Below the pieces are notes generated by a model. It was given only the letters and a program-made list of their open reading frames with translations. It had not been told where the DNA came from and searched no databases. A DNA stretch of 64,000 nucleotides from Sipunculus nudus (lineage: Eukaryota; Annelida; Sipuncula; Golfingiida; Sipunculidae): NCBI GenBank assembly GCA_026874595.1, contig CM049312.1:23739956-23803955 (forward strand), written 5' to 3'. This document shows, one piece after another, positions 21,740 to 34,072 of this stretch. Every line of letters begins with the position of its first letter. The stretch's first letter is position 1. Made by a program: the position numbers and the translations under genes.

Positions 21740-22545
21740 TGTGTTAAACAGCATTATTTGTATACCCTATAAAAGTAAGATGGACACAAATCATAGCAGT
21801 TTGACGTAGAAACATCTGTATCCTAACTAGGGGAGTACCTAGTAAAATTTTCTAGCTGCTACCTATTTCTAAGGCCTATGGGAAAAACCATGAATTTGAG
21901 CACTATGGAAGTCATTCTACCCATTTTGTCAAGGTTCCATAACAAATATTTTTCACAAGATGATAACATCAATACTAAATATGTGAATCACCTGTATACA
22001 TGTATGTCAAATTCAGCTGAGTTTCATGACCCATGGGTTTACCAGAATAATGAAATATTTTCAATATGCTTAGTAATAGAAATTTAGGTATTTTGTAGAA
22101 TAAGATTACTTATATGTTTTATATCCGGTGCAAACATTTTGTTCGTCCAACTGTAACTGTGAAACAATCATGAGTAGTTTTTCCAGAAAATCCGGTTTTC
22201 CGGGATAAGATATAAAAATGCAAGTAAAGTTTCAGAAAAATTCATGCAGATATTACTGATAAATATCAGCCGTCTTACTTGGATGTGTAGCAACCTTAAA
22301 CACTCTGAACGGCCGAACTGAGGTACGCAAAATCACATTTATTTCTTTTAAAAAATGTTCCCATGATCTATTTTGTGTAAAGATGATTTTATCAGGACCT
22401 ATAAGCATGTAAAGTTGGACGTGTCATTTCTGGGCTATTACATTTGTTTTGTGGGTTGTGGCAAAACGGATAGATGACGTACTCTTGCTATTTGCAGCTG
22501 AGCATTAAAAGCCGAGTTTGAAATGTTTTTTTATGTGTTTCTCTG
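21740..22545 (+). other. Remainder of copy B2 intron E4-E5
   Basis: AT-rich sequence after the array with no exon seen; faint array-like phrases continue to about 21900. Confidence 0.4.
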
Positions 22546-24050
22546 CAGGAGCCACAACTTCTTTATTTAAATTGATATTACCTATCATTGGAGGATGTAT
22601 GATCTGAAGATTCTGGATGAGCACCTCGAATATTGTTCGCATGATCTTCATTCTTACAGATTTATATATACGGCTGTTATCGGATTGGTGATGTCCTTTG
22701 ATTGTGAGCAGGTGACGCTCGGAGCATCGACTTTCATCCAAGAGAAAACAGGACAGTTAAAATGTTGGCGATAAATTCGCGTCTTCATTCATGCATAAAC
22801 AGGAAGAGCAGCTCTTTTATTTTTTTTATTGCAGGGAAGGCAAAATCATCACATATAAGAGACGTTTCCTTTTTAGTACAATAATTTATATTCCAAACTT
22901 AAATTCTCATTGTTTTAATTTGTCCGTTTCTATTTAAAACTATGTATCGAAGTCAATTAAAGCAAATTTCTAATTCCAATAAATGCTACAGGAGTTTGAG
23001 AAGTCTTGAAGTGACATGCCTTTGTTATTTATCAGACGTAGTAGCCACTTGCTTCGTGACTGTTGATCTGACTTGTTAGTATATATTGAAAAACTTGAAC
23101 GGATCCTTCGCTTTTTCCAGAATTCTATGTGTTACGTGTAGCATAATTCTTTTATGTAATGTGTTAGGCTTTTCTTTACTAAACTTTCAAATCTAGGCTT
23201 CAAAACATTTGGTGGTGTGATGTGTTTACGTTTGTCACGCCAACAATATTCTTTTCATGCTCTGTAGACTGTAAGTGTCACCTGCTGGTGTTTACTTTTA
23301 TATCTCTCGACAAAATATATCCTCGCGTGCTTGTGTACATAAATGCTATGTTAATGGTGTGATATGCCAATGTTTATTTACAGACAGAACATATCCTCGG
23401 TTTGTTCCGTGGACTGAGGATGTGACGTGGAGGTACCGCTCGCCAATTTTGAAGGCCTTAATATATTTATTCAGGAATATCGCAATCCAAGTTAAGATCA
23501 ACTATAATCATGTCTCACAAGAAATCGTCTTTTCATGAGCTGTTCACAGAAATTTAGATATTCGCCAAATTTCTCGAAACTCGCAAAGCTTTTGTGTCGG
23601 AATATTTGTTGAAATGATATCAAAACACTTGTATGATTTCGTCTTGCTTGAGACAGAAAATGAAGATGACGGTTAGATCTGGTTGTAGAACCCCGATTCT
23701 GATATTGAAGCAAACTACACCAACAGCTGAAAATAGAGTGTGAAATATATGCTTTCCTTCTGCTCTTGCGCTCTCTGTCTAAGAGAAGTACTTGTCTAAG
23801 TACTTTAATAATACATATGTACGTCTCATCTTGAATTATGAGTATTTACCGTTTGTGCATTTGCGTAAATAGGCTGTGTATTGTTATCATAAAATGACAT
23901 TTCATGTAACAGTGCCATCTTTCATTAAATCATTCCGTCAAACAAGGTTCACCTACCTTCTAACACTTCATGAAAAAATTAATTTACCATGTTATATCTT
24001 AGATATTTAAGTAGTTCTCCAGCGGCACTGAAGTCTATGGTAATGAGAGC

Positions 24051-24900
24051 GAACAATTTTCTGTGATTTCTTTCGTCTACGGCATACTCTTATAACTGTT
24101 ATAGCTGATATAACATCTAATCTACAGGTTGGGCACGCTCACGTAGAAGCGATGACAGAATATTGTATAGAAGGTCTTCCTTTTGTTGTTTATGAGAATT
24201 GTTTGCACTTGATGGCGCAGGGGTGTAAACTGGCATTTCTTAAACTTCAACCTCCAGCAATCACTTTCATTTATCAATAATATACGATACGGCAGTTCAC
24301 CGCTGCTTCTTCCTGGTTCCATAGACATGTAACCTTCCTTTCAATCATTGAGACTGTTGTTGAGCACTGAGACTCTTGATGAGCACTCATGACTTGGTGA
24401 AAGGAGTTGACACATGAAAGGAGCTTCAGCTAGTAGTCCTGCACCACGACAGAGACGGGCTTCGAACTCGTTATATAACTGTAGCACATGTCGGGAATGT
24501 CAACTTCTGACCTATTGAATGCCAGCGGTAGGAACGATTGGGTTATTAAATAAAGGAACAGCTTCATGCCCTGACATTAAGAGGGCAAAGGCATACCTTC
24601 ATGACCTAACTGTTGAATGTAAACCTTCACAAGCCTCTATTAAAGTAGAAGGAACACTGGCAATCACTTTTTGAATCAGATCACACAGACAGCTTATGAT
24701 TTCTGCAATAACTCATGTATATATTATTTATAGTAGGAGGGTAGCCATACCTCGTCATGGGGAGGGTTAATCGAGCTATGTGAAATATACAATATTCATA
24801 CATAAAGACACATATTCATGTCGTTATCAACATTAACTTACTGTGTTTTTAAATGCATTAGCTGACAATATTTAACCTCACATGCGATTTCTTTTACCTC
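24051..24900 (+). other. Copy B2 3' side, intron-like sequence without E8
   Basis: Phrases such as acgacagagacggg.ttcgaactcgttat..aactgta (about 24448-24485) match the E7-E8 intron of copy D (about 51655-51695). This is therefore intron E7-E8 of B2, but the terminal exon never appears before the next unit's 5' flank. Confidence 0.5.
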
Positions 24901-26244
24901 ATATATTTGGAGAAAAAGAAGAAAATTGTTAAGTTTAAGGTACGTTATCCTATGCTAACTTCAGCTTAACTTTTGAGCTTCATATGAAAATTTATTGTGA
25001 CCTTGAATTTCTCAGAGGTCTCATTTGACCAAAGCTGATTGTACTCTTGGATCGTTGTCCTCGAACTGGTCTTGACGTGCTCTCACTTTAGGCGTCAACA
25101 CATACTAAACATCTTAAATATATTTATTGGCGACTTTCTCATTTTTCTCACTTTTCTCACATTTTAAAAGTACGAACTAGACTAAGTGCAAAAGGATTCT
25201 GAAGAACCTTGCAATGATTTGATCCGTGTTGAAATTTAATAATAGTCCAGAACGCTTTCAATATTAGACTTAAATGATGATCAAAAGCATATATAATTTC
25301 CTCGCGTAATACTAGTATACGTCACTCCAATAAATGCTTTCGGAGATTGACCACGAACTCTCTGGATACAAAGGAAAACTTTCTAGGTCTAACTATTATG
25401 ACATCATAACCTTCTAACTGACGACCAGATGACATGAGGACCACATGGATGAACAGTCAGCCCTGTTGTTTTTTTTTTGGAAATACATTATAACGTGATA
25501 TATGTATACGGTAAGAGTTAAAATAAGTCAATGTAAATACCATTCTCTAAATAGTATTGTGGTGTTTCCAACAACACTCGCAAATAATATTCCGTAGTAG
25601 CTCAACCTTACTGCACGTTTGTAGATGTTCGGATTTATAACAAGCATCTTTCCAAGGGGTTATGTGATCAACAGTCAAGTTGTGTGAGGAAATGACAGCG
25701 GCACCAACACTTTTAAAACTTTAATTTGCAGATTAATATATTTTTTGTCTCATTCCGCATTCCTTTTAAGATTACTCTGTCAAGCCTTATCGTTGGAACA
25801 GGATAGATCGCTCACCGATCAAAGGAGGCCCGCATATAATATTTGATTTCCCATTTTTTCACATAACTTCATATATAGGTGAGCATTTGATGGATTATTA
25901 CGAATTAATTATATATGCTTACTCCAGGTGGGAATTAATGCAATTAACCATCTTCATATTTATAATATCACACGGGCAATATAATTATTTCCTTTAGCAA
26001 AATAGGAAAAGCCATCATATATCCCAAGCGACTTACCATGCCAGACATGCATCAGATATCAGCGAAACACCATCCAGTGGTAAGCTCTGTTCCTTTACTA
26101 TTTTGTTCTGGCAAGATTTTTATCTCCTTATCACCTTGAATTCATTTGACATTTTGAAACCCATGTTTTATATAACCGTAAAAACTGAATGTTCTCGCAT
26201 GGGTTAATATTAATGATGATTATATCACTGTGTTTTCTGTTCAG
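24900..26244 (+). other. 5' flank of copy C (paralogous to 41220-43639)
   Basis: Collinear blocks are shared with the region upstream of copy D: ttgcaa.gatttgatcc, tccagaacgcttt, actccaataaatgc.ttcgg.gattgaccacgaact, gtggtgtttc.aacaac, and ttcacaaacttcatataaaggt.agcatttgatgg. The blocks presumably contain the promoter and 5' UTR intron of the SLCO unit. No TATA element stands out. The last block ends in the TCTGTTCAG acceptor of E1. Confidence 0.55.
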
Positions 26245-28550
26245 TTTTCTTACAATGCAAACACAGACTATGCAAGCTTCTTATAAAGCTGGTGAAACAA
26301 AAGAAGAGTCATCGACAGAATGTGTGTCTCCAGACGAAACTAATAGTAATGAAATTGGAAAAAGATTGAAAGGAATAAAATTGTTCACTTTTAACATATG
26401 TGTCCTTCTGTTTCTGATGATCGCCGGACACACATACTTTAAAGGTACTGTCCGCATGTTGGAGAAGCAATATGGACTATCCAGCACAGATACGGGATTT
26501 CTTGTTGGCGCGGACAGCATAACCAGGGTGCCTTTGTTACTGATTTATGGCCTTAGGTGACAAATACAACAAAGCAAAAATTATTGGATTTTCCTCCGTG
26601 ATCTTGTCGGTGAGCTGTGTGACACATACCCTTCCTTATTTCATTTACAACTACCGTCCTCACGGTTCAGTAAACCTCCACGGAATGAATTACAGCACTC
26701 ACAATGGGTCGGTATTTTTCAGCAAAAGCAAAGATGTGATATGTGGGATGAAGTCAACAAACGGTACCTGTGGACTGAAGTCTCCTATATCTGACGTCAC
26801 CTATGGGGCTAATGTTTCCTTGGTAATATCCAGGATCCTTTACGGTCTCGGGGAATAACCTTTCGTCCCTCTTGGATACGCTTACCTCTATGACAGTCTC
26901 GAAAAGACTCAAGCATCAACATACATAGGATTGTACATCAACACATCCAATAGAAAAAAGGGACTGTTATATGTTATCAGACTGTTTTGTAAGGTCATAT
27001 CATCTAAATTATACTTGAGGACTAAGGTACCGCAGAATATATCAGTTATCGTTATCGATAATTGGCTATAGCAGTGTACACCAGTGTAGCTTTTGTATAA
27101 AGCCGGATATATATATATATAAAATTGGAATGAGCATATCGTATTTTATTCTTACAGGGATCGTTGCTTCGATGCGGCCTTTAGGATCTGTTGCTGGACA
27201 CATTTCTCTGGTGTCACATCTTCAGTCCCCATCGATTTAAAAGGTTAGGTTAGTTATACTACTAACCCTTTTTTAAAATCATTTTAGAGCAAGAAGTAAT
27301 GATAAACATAAATTCAATGGGTGACAAACAAATTCATATAATGTTACCTTTATTCATATTTACTGTGAATTATTTAGAGTGTAAGTTCCACAGGCAAATG
27401 AGAACCGAGCCGAAGAAAAGCACCTAATAATAGCTGTATTATATTTTTTCAACGTTTTACCATTTTTTAAATTGTTTTCTTATTTTCATATCATTCCTTT
27501 ATCTGACCAACCAATGTTTCCTTTAAGATATTATGATATAATTTATTCCTTTTTCTATGCAAAGGTCATTATTGTTTCCTATCACCATTTGTCTAAATTT
27601 TCATTTTTTTTAAATATGCTTGCAGATGTTTTTTTTATGGTTTCATATATTGACTGTCAACATCCTACATTGGATTTCAAATGATATTATTATTGGAATA
27701 TTCTTACGATTAAACATAACTCTCATACCCATGTTTCACAGGTGATGTATATGATATTTACAGATTATTCCCTGCCACCCTCAGACCCACGCCTGGTGGT
27801 TGGGGTTCTTTATACTGGCGGCAGGAATACTAGTGTTTGGCCTGCCGATGTTTTCGTTTCCGTCCTCATTTGCTGATAATGAAGTACCCCAAAGAGTAAA
27901 GCCGAAAAGAGCATAAGGATACAAGATTGCTTGCCGTCCAAAAGGCAATGTATTAGTCTTTTGAGTTTACTGGTTTCAGTCTTTAATTATGTTTTAAGCG
28001 CCTTACATTTCTAATTTCCTTTATACATACACCTCAAAACGGTTTTTCATATAATTGGTTACGTAAAAAAAGTAAATTTATCATCAAAGAAAGGGATATA
28101 AGTATTAGTTTGCTAAAATAAGAAAAAAATAAATATGTGCACAATGGCCAGACATACCCCTTTTCTGAGGTATCATGATGCACAAATACTTGCTCATTTG
28201 AAGGCTTCCAACATTAATTTATTACTAATTTGACTGTGTCTACATGTCTTTTGTCAACGATGACATTATGGAATTCCTCACATTTTGTGATATTGTTAAG
28301 ACAACAAGGCCATACATAAAAACACAGAAGATTATAGTTTGTCAAGTCCATCTTGTAACTATAACTATGCCTATTTCCTTTACAGAAGTAGCTAATAGTT
28401 TACGGACCCTGGTGGCCAGGCCAGTTTACCTAATATTTGTGACCGTCCACCTTTTGGTCAGTCATTATTTTCGAACTTAAATCGCTACATTGAGGTTCAC
28501 TTCCGAGTACCAGTGTATAAGGCAAATATGATCAAAGGTAATATATATAT

Positions 28551-28627
28551 AAAATAACACATATATATATACATATATATGTTTATATATATATATATAT
28601 AAACATATATATATATATATATATATT
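28551..28627. repeat. (AT)n/(ATAC) microsatellite
   Basis: ATATATA runs with interspersed acatat/gtttat directly follow the E4 donor of copy C. Copy A has a shorter version at 783-840. Confidence 0.7.
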
Positions 28628-28978
28628 TCTAGTTCTTACAAATTAAAAAAAATAATGGTTTTTAATTAGTGATGCGACAATGATATGTCATGGGAATGAC
28701 TGAATGATCTTTCAAGAAATCTTCTATCCATATAGATATCAACATTAACGGTATTCAGCAAGAAAATGTAATTATACAGATATAATATTCACCCATTGTT
28801 TTAGGGTCTTAAATTCAGCAGGTAGATATAATTCAAACAAGGAAAATTAAGTGCAATTTTTCTGAATAAAAGTGAACTCTAAGCCGCGACAGTCAGACAT
28901 CGAGGATAAATTGTGCCCTTATCTAATGCCAATTTAGGCCAAATAGGACACACAGTTTTTTAGCTCAGTTGACTTTTG

Positions 28979-29322
28979 AAGGCCTGTTTCCATGTGCGCG
29001 TTTTTGTGTACGTGCGTATATGCGCGAAAAAATAGGTGTGTTTCCATGTGCGCGTATATACGTATATATGCGTGAACTGGCAGACGTATATATTTGTACA
29101 GTGGATCAAGCAGGCCTTCCGCAAAAAGATGGTGTAATGACGTCATTTTACCCTGAATCCCTGAGTTGACGCAGACCCCATGCGTGGCAATTTTCACGCA
29201 TATACCCACATACGCATATATGCTGACAGACACATGGAAACACACCAGTTACCTAATCATATGAGCGATTTTTCACGCATATGGGCATATACGCATATAC
29301 GCGCACATGGAAACGCTGCCTT
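28979..29322. mobile_element. Foldback / MITE-like element with nested terminal inverted repeats
   Basis: The left end AAGGC..GTTTCCATGTGCGCG (28979-29000) is the inverse complement of the right end CGCGCACATGGAAAC..GCCTT (29300-29322). A second inverted pair lies inside: ggtgtgtttccatgtg near 29035 and cacatggaaacacacc near 29232. Alternating Y/R tracts such as cgtatatacgtatatatgcgtg fill the arms. About 340 bp, no ORF, absent from copy A's matching intron. The family is not identified and no clear target-site duplication is seen. Confidence 0.65.
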
Positions 29323-29374
29323 AGTCATCAGAACTATAGCAATAGTCCGTCCCGCCGCCTGTCCGTTACCAGTA

Positions 29375-30560
29375 AACAAATCTTAATCGTTAGACCTAAA
29401 CACATAACTTTACATCCATGGAGGTCCTGGAAATATCTCCTTGAGCACGTGAATATAAGAAGGGCACAAATTGTAACAGTTTGGTCTAGAATCTTCTTAA
29501 AGATTCTTAAAATATTATTTTGAGCAGGTAAAGAGTCAGTCTAACAAACTTTTTAACTAATAGACCTAGAATCTTCTATCATGATATAAATGGAGGTCCT
29601 GGGCAAATGTTCTTTTAAACATGAAATTCGGTCACTGTGACATACATTCTGCGAGCTATAGGAAAACTACATACTTTCAAGCGTCAGAGGAGACAAACAG
29701 TATACATTAAGCTTGGAATCTTTTAACACAAGAGCAAGAGAGGTTCAGGGCGAATCTCCACTGATAACTAAAATTAGGTCAATGTGACCCATATTCTGTG
29801 AACTATAGGTAAAACATTATTATAGTACTGTGAAATTCAGATTGACACAAAATATAACGGTTGGACCCAAAACCAACTTAAATTTGACAGAGGTCTTGAG
29901 CAAACCTGCTTCAGCACCTGCGATTAGTTCATAATGGCTTATATTCAGTTAGCTGCAAGCCCTTAACCTAAACTTGAGCACCAAAAGTCAGACATGGCCT
30001 TAAATCTTAACTGTTAGACCCAGAAACGTCTTACTATATGTAAATAGAGGTCATTGAAACGTCTCCTGGGATAAGTGAAAATAGATCACTGCATGTCACC
30101 TACTAATATGTTCCTCAAGATAAGTGAAAGAACATGATTTGAGCAACTTATATGACATATTTGCACAATTTGTTACAGTACTTTACTATGGAAACTTCTA
30201 ATTTAAGATCCAGGTAGGTCCCTGCAACATTCCTTGGAAACCTGAAATAAGGTCTTTCTGGCCTTATTCTGTAAGTTTTGTTAAAGAACATGATTTTAGT
30301 ACCCTTTAAGTCGGACGGCACAAATCGTAGCAGATGGACCTAGAAACATCTATTTGGATTAAGATCAAGGATGGAGGGGGGTATAGAATCTTCTGGGAAT
30401 TCCCTGAGTAAGGTCACTGTGACCTATATTCTGTATGCATGTAGCAACCTATAAGATCAATAGATACGAATCTTTGCAGTTGGCCTTCAAAGTAAGCATC
30501 TAGGGAGTTTTTTTAGAAATCTTCTTTTAAACCCTTAATAAGGTTGTTTATCCTTTTTTC
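29375..30560 (+). repeat. Degenerate tandem array, period about 156 bp, in copy C intron E4-E5
   Basis: Same unit as at 20270-21740. The palindromic box or its variants occur at 29629, 29776, 29926, about 30083, 30250 and 30411. Missing from the matching intron of copy A. Confidence 0.78.
30411..30425. promoter_or_regulatory. Perfect ERE-type palindrome (AGGTCACTGTGACCT)
   Basis: Exactly the same 15 bases, followed by tatattctg as in the B2 array, although neighbouring units have diverged. Confidence 0.55.
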
Positions 30561-32250
30561 TAAGATCTATGGACAAAAGGCATGATTCTGATGACTCTTT
30601 TCTATCGGTTTTCTTAGCAGACCATAATATTAATAATTAGAACATATTTGCTTATAAGTCGAATTCGGCCGAACCTCATCGCCCAGGCGCCACTTGTTAA
30701 ATGATGTACGTACTAGATTTGATTATTTTAATTTGAAATAGTAAATAATCTTAAATCATTCTTTTGTAAAACAACTTAAAGAGGGCACTGATTTTTTTTA
30801 ATTTTACAACACAAATGGAGACACATATCAAGTGTATGCAAGCTTAAATCTCATCTGTCATTAATAAGTTATGTATGTAGGATGAAAATAGTGGCTTAAC
30901 AACCTTCAACATTTCTAAAAGCAAGAAATGTCATGGTATTCAAAATTACTTTCAGTTTTCTAAAGTCGCCTTCATAACCTGATATCTCGTTAAAAATAAC
31001 AAGGACATCTTAGCACGACCTGTAGCGAGGTCAGTTTACTTTTCTAGATTGACAATTCCATATTGGACCCGCCACGTCAGCTGAACTCATATGAATATTG
31101 TTAGAAATAATTAGGTACATAATTCTTTAAAATACTTGTCTTAACTGCAGCTCATTTTGAATCAACATAAGACGGTGAGAGGAACGGTATTTTATTACCC
31201 CTAGCCTGATTGGAGCCTGGAATATAGTGATCAGATCCATCCGTTTGTCTCCCCATTCTTCCTTCCGTTCATCTGTCTAGCATTCACTCGTAAACAATTT
31301 CTATGCGCAGTAATATCTTAGAACATTTTACTTGAATCAATTTATAATGTCAGGTGTGTCGTAAAGGTCTTCAGGGTTGATCAGGTTTTAGTTATACTTT
31401 CATGAGTTTTTGATTGTTTAAATGAAATCATTTATACTATATTCTACATTTCATATGCGCAGCGAGATCTCAATACTTGCTTCTCATATTCGCTTCTAAT
31501 GAACATAAGTACATATTTCTCACATTCTCATTTGGCTGATGATTTGGTCAAATTGAGATTTTCAACTTTTTGAAAATAATATAATATTATAATATGCCCA
31601 GCAAATATTTTACGTATCGGTTTAAAAGAGTTTCCAACTGTTATTTGTTGAATTTGTCTCTCTGCAGGAGCATCGACTTCTTTATTTATACTGATTGGAC
31701 CTATCATGGGAGGATGCTTTTTTACAAGGCTTCGAATGAGTACATCACGTATCATTTGCCTGATCTTCACCCTTGCTCTAATTCATACGGCTGTGATCGG
31801 TGTGATGATGTCTTTAAAATGCGAGCAGGTGGCTCTCGGAGGATCTACATACATCCGTGGTGATAACAGGCCAGTATTTTTCGATGAACTGAAGGATTTA
31901 TTCAAGGGATGGAATGGGGGATGGGATAATATCTGTAGTCACGACTAGAAGAAGGGTAAAGTTTCTATAAACAGTATTTGGATCAGTATTGAATCTATTT
32001 TTAATCAATCAATTCAAGTGTCTTTTTCATTATGAATTATGTTCTTATATTTTTATTTGTAAACAAACTGCCTGTCCATTTGTTTATATCAACAATAAAT
32101 TTATTATATTATGAGGTATTTTTTATATAAGGTTTTGTATACACAATTTAAAATGTCTGTATAATTACATAAATCAAGCATGTATTAATATGAATACATG
32201 TATCAGAGGAAAATGATCTAACGTCGGTAATTTTATCCAAGGAGAGGGGT

Positions 32251-32263
32251 GGGGGGGGGGGGG
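32251..32263 (+). repeat. Poly-G tract in copy C intron E5-E6
   Basis: 13 consecutive G at the place that corresponds to 8039-8052 in copy A and 46727-46745 in copy D. Confidence 0.75.
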
Positions 32264-33360
32264 TTGTACGCTTGCTGTCAGAATGCCTGGCAAGCATTGT
32301 ATCTATATAGAGGAAAGTCCAACTTCGATTGGCGGAGCACATTATCCGCATGGATGACCACCGCAAGCCGAGACAGTTGACTTAAAGAGAATTACGAGTG
32401 GAATTAGACAATGTTATAATATCTAGGATCCTTGCATTTTATAACCTCAATAGCCTGTGATATGTGCAAGAAAACGAAGCATTTTCGGTCCTTCAATAAT
32501 CTGGAAACTTTGTCGGAGACCGGATATAACCATGTTTGTCATTATTTTATGCAGACATAACGCATTCTATCATGCCAATGTAAGCCTGGTATACCTATAA
32601 TCACAGACCAGCGGTAAAACCTTTTTTTAAGGATTTTGGGCTTGAAATACAAGCTGTTATAACCATGCGACACATATAACTCATATCTTTTGTTTGCTCC
32701 TTCATTATTGATATAAAATGATGTTATTTGGTTACAGACTGAACGTATTCTCCGCTTGTTCAATGGAATGCGAATGTGACCCGTCAGCGTTTCAACCTGT
32801 GTGCGGTGCTGATGGCCAGAATTATTTTACCCCATGCCATGCCGGCTGTGATAGTCACGTGGGTAGGAACCTGACAGGTTGCGCTTGCATCCCTTGAGGT
32901 ACCGCCCGCCGAGGTTTCTGTCAATCTCAATCTCAAATTATCTTTTTCCTTATGGCGTGATCTTAGCGTTAATTTCCATGTTGAGGGCTTTTATTCATGT
33001 GGGCAGTAATATCGCAGTGCTAAGGTAAGACCATATATGTTCATAATTCGCTTAACTTTCTACTCAGAGGCTAACAACCGAAGTTCACTTTTACGCAAAA
33101 ATAGATTTCAAAATTTGTCAAGCCATATTCAAATATTGCAACTTTCACTCGAACTCTTATAGAATCATTTGTATGTAAATTCATCTTACCTAGAGATCTA
33201 GTTAAAAAATAAAGAAATTAATTGAATTTTCCCTTACTGTGTAATTTTATGAAAATTTCAGAGTTTCCCCCCCGGGACTGAAGTCTTTGGCAATGGGAAT
33301 GAACGGCTTTTTGTACAATGCCTTGGGTATGTCATTAAATTTCTTCTGCAATGCACACTT

Positions 33361-33393
<33 letters not shown>

Positions 33394-34072
33394 TTAATTC
33401 AGTATAAAATCAAGAAAACACAGATAAGAAATGAGATCCCGGAGGAGTGGTGAAACGCTTGCAGTCAAGTACCTGCACGAACGCATCTGTTTAGTTGCCT
33501 TTACAAATCAGTAGATACAGATCAGAAATGAAGCATTTTCACTTCCATGCACACGCTCTGGAAAGACGGTGCAAAAGTATCTCTTCAGTGACCAAATTAC
33601 TCTTTAGCAAATATACAACCACGCGATTCTAACTTGCCACGGCCATATTTATTTAAGGCTGCTGATCGCCTCTGAAACTCATGATGAGATTGCTTATGCC
33701 TTTTTCTTAAATCATGTCCATTGATGTGTACAATCATAATTTATTTCACTACCAGGCTATTTGCCGGCGCCTGTCATTTTTGGAAAACTTATTGACAACA
33801 CTTGCTTGGTTTGGCAATCAAAATGTGGTGCACGTGGTTCCTGCAGTCTTTACAACACCGACAGTTTTCGCTATCTCATACATGGAGTTGCCGCTGGACT
33901 TTCCTCGCTGGTAGCCATTTTGTTATTCATTGGATGGAGGATAGCGGTAAAAGTAAATCAAGATGAAATCAAGATTAAATGTGGAGAGATGACGGAGAGT
34001 CTTCACAAAAAACTTGAGGAAAAGAAAGTGTTAAAATGTCAGTCACAGGATATCACAGCACCTGCTTTATGA

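Larger units (their letters stand above)
20270..21740 (+). repeat. Degenerate tandem array, period about 156 bp, in copy B2 intron E4-E5
   Basis: Each unit reads roughly: cctagaaacttctaa..., acatccagggaggtcctgggcaaatctcctt.gaaacctga, aggtcactgtgacctatattctg, gagctat..., catgatttgagcac, agtcag, cacaaactgtaaccgtta. The palindromic box recurs at 20353, 20624, about 20767, 20930, 21086, 21239, 21398, 21554 and 21712, i.e. mostly every 153-163 bp. There is no open frame. A related array lies in copy C. Confidence 0.8.
18285..24050 (+). pseudogene. SLCO/OATP copy B2 (E1-E7, decayed, Kazal core deleted)
   Basis: E1 about 18285-18766: FKGYVRML then multiple indels, donor GT kept. E2 18922-18998: open but 10 bp short, so phases no longer match. 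E3 19534 to about 19718: PGAWWLEFLVLAEGLL intact, then a 1-bp loss gives TGA. E4 about 19838-20002: frameshift and TAA. E5 from 22546: TGA after IIGGCMI. E6 from 23384: it passes from the CSVD codons straight to the Gly-Gly-Thr end of the loop, so the Kazal cysteines are gone. E7 about 24003-24050: degenerate. No E8 is found. It is dead beyond doubt. Confidence 0.85.
26245..34072 (+). pseudogene. SLCO/OATP copy C, all eight exons present, multiply disabled
   Basis: E1 26245-26928: ATG at 26255 after a CTGTTCAG acceptor, good through KLFTFNICVLLFLMIAGHTY and EKQYGLSSTDTGFLVGADSI. A 2-bp loss (ctgatttatggccttagg) then shifts the frame, GLGE is followed by TAA, and the donor is GA. E2 27158-27243: 1 bp short. 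E3 27764-27944: 11 bp lost at PRFIGAWW, a TAA, GC donor. E4 28386-28537: 13 bp lost. E5 31668-31869: open. E6 32738-33024: Kazal loop kept, but TGA after CACIP and a 2-bp gain. E7 33262-33326: open. E8 33756-34072: open, ending QDITAPAL. It is the closest relative of copy A; open E5, E7 and E8 suggest recent death. Confidence 0.88.

Noticed and set aside
26281..26520. Minus-strand ORF opposite exon E1 of copy C.
   Set aside because: Shadow of the OATP N-terminal coding sequence on the plus strand.
28969..29523. Open frames on both strands at 28.9-29.5 kb rich in His/Tyr/Ile/Arg.
   Set aside because: They are translations of the alternating cgcatatacgcat tracts of the foldback element and mirror each other on opposite strands.
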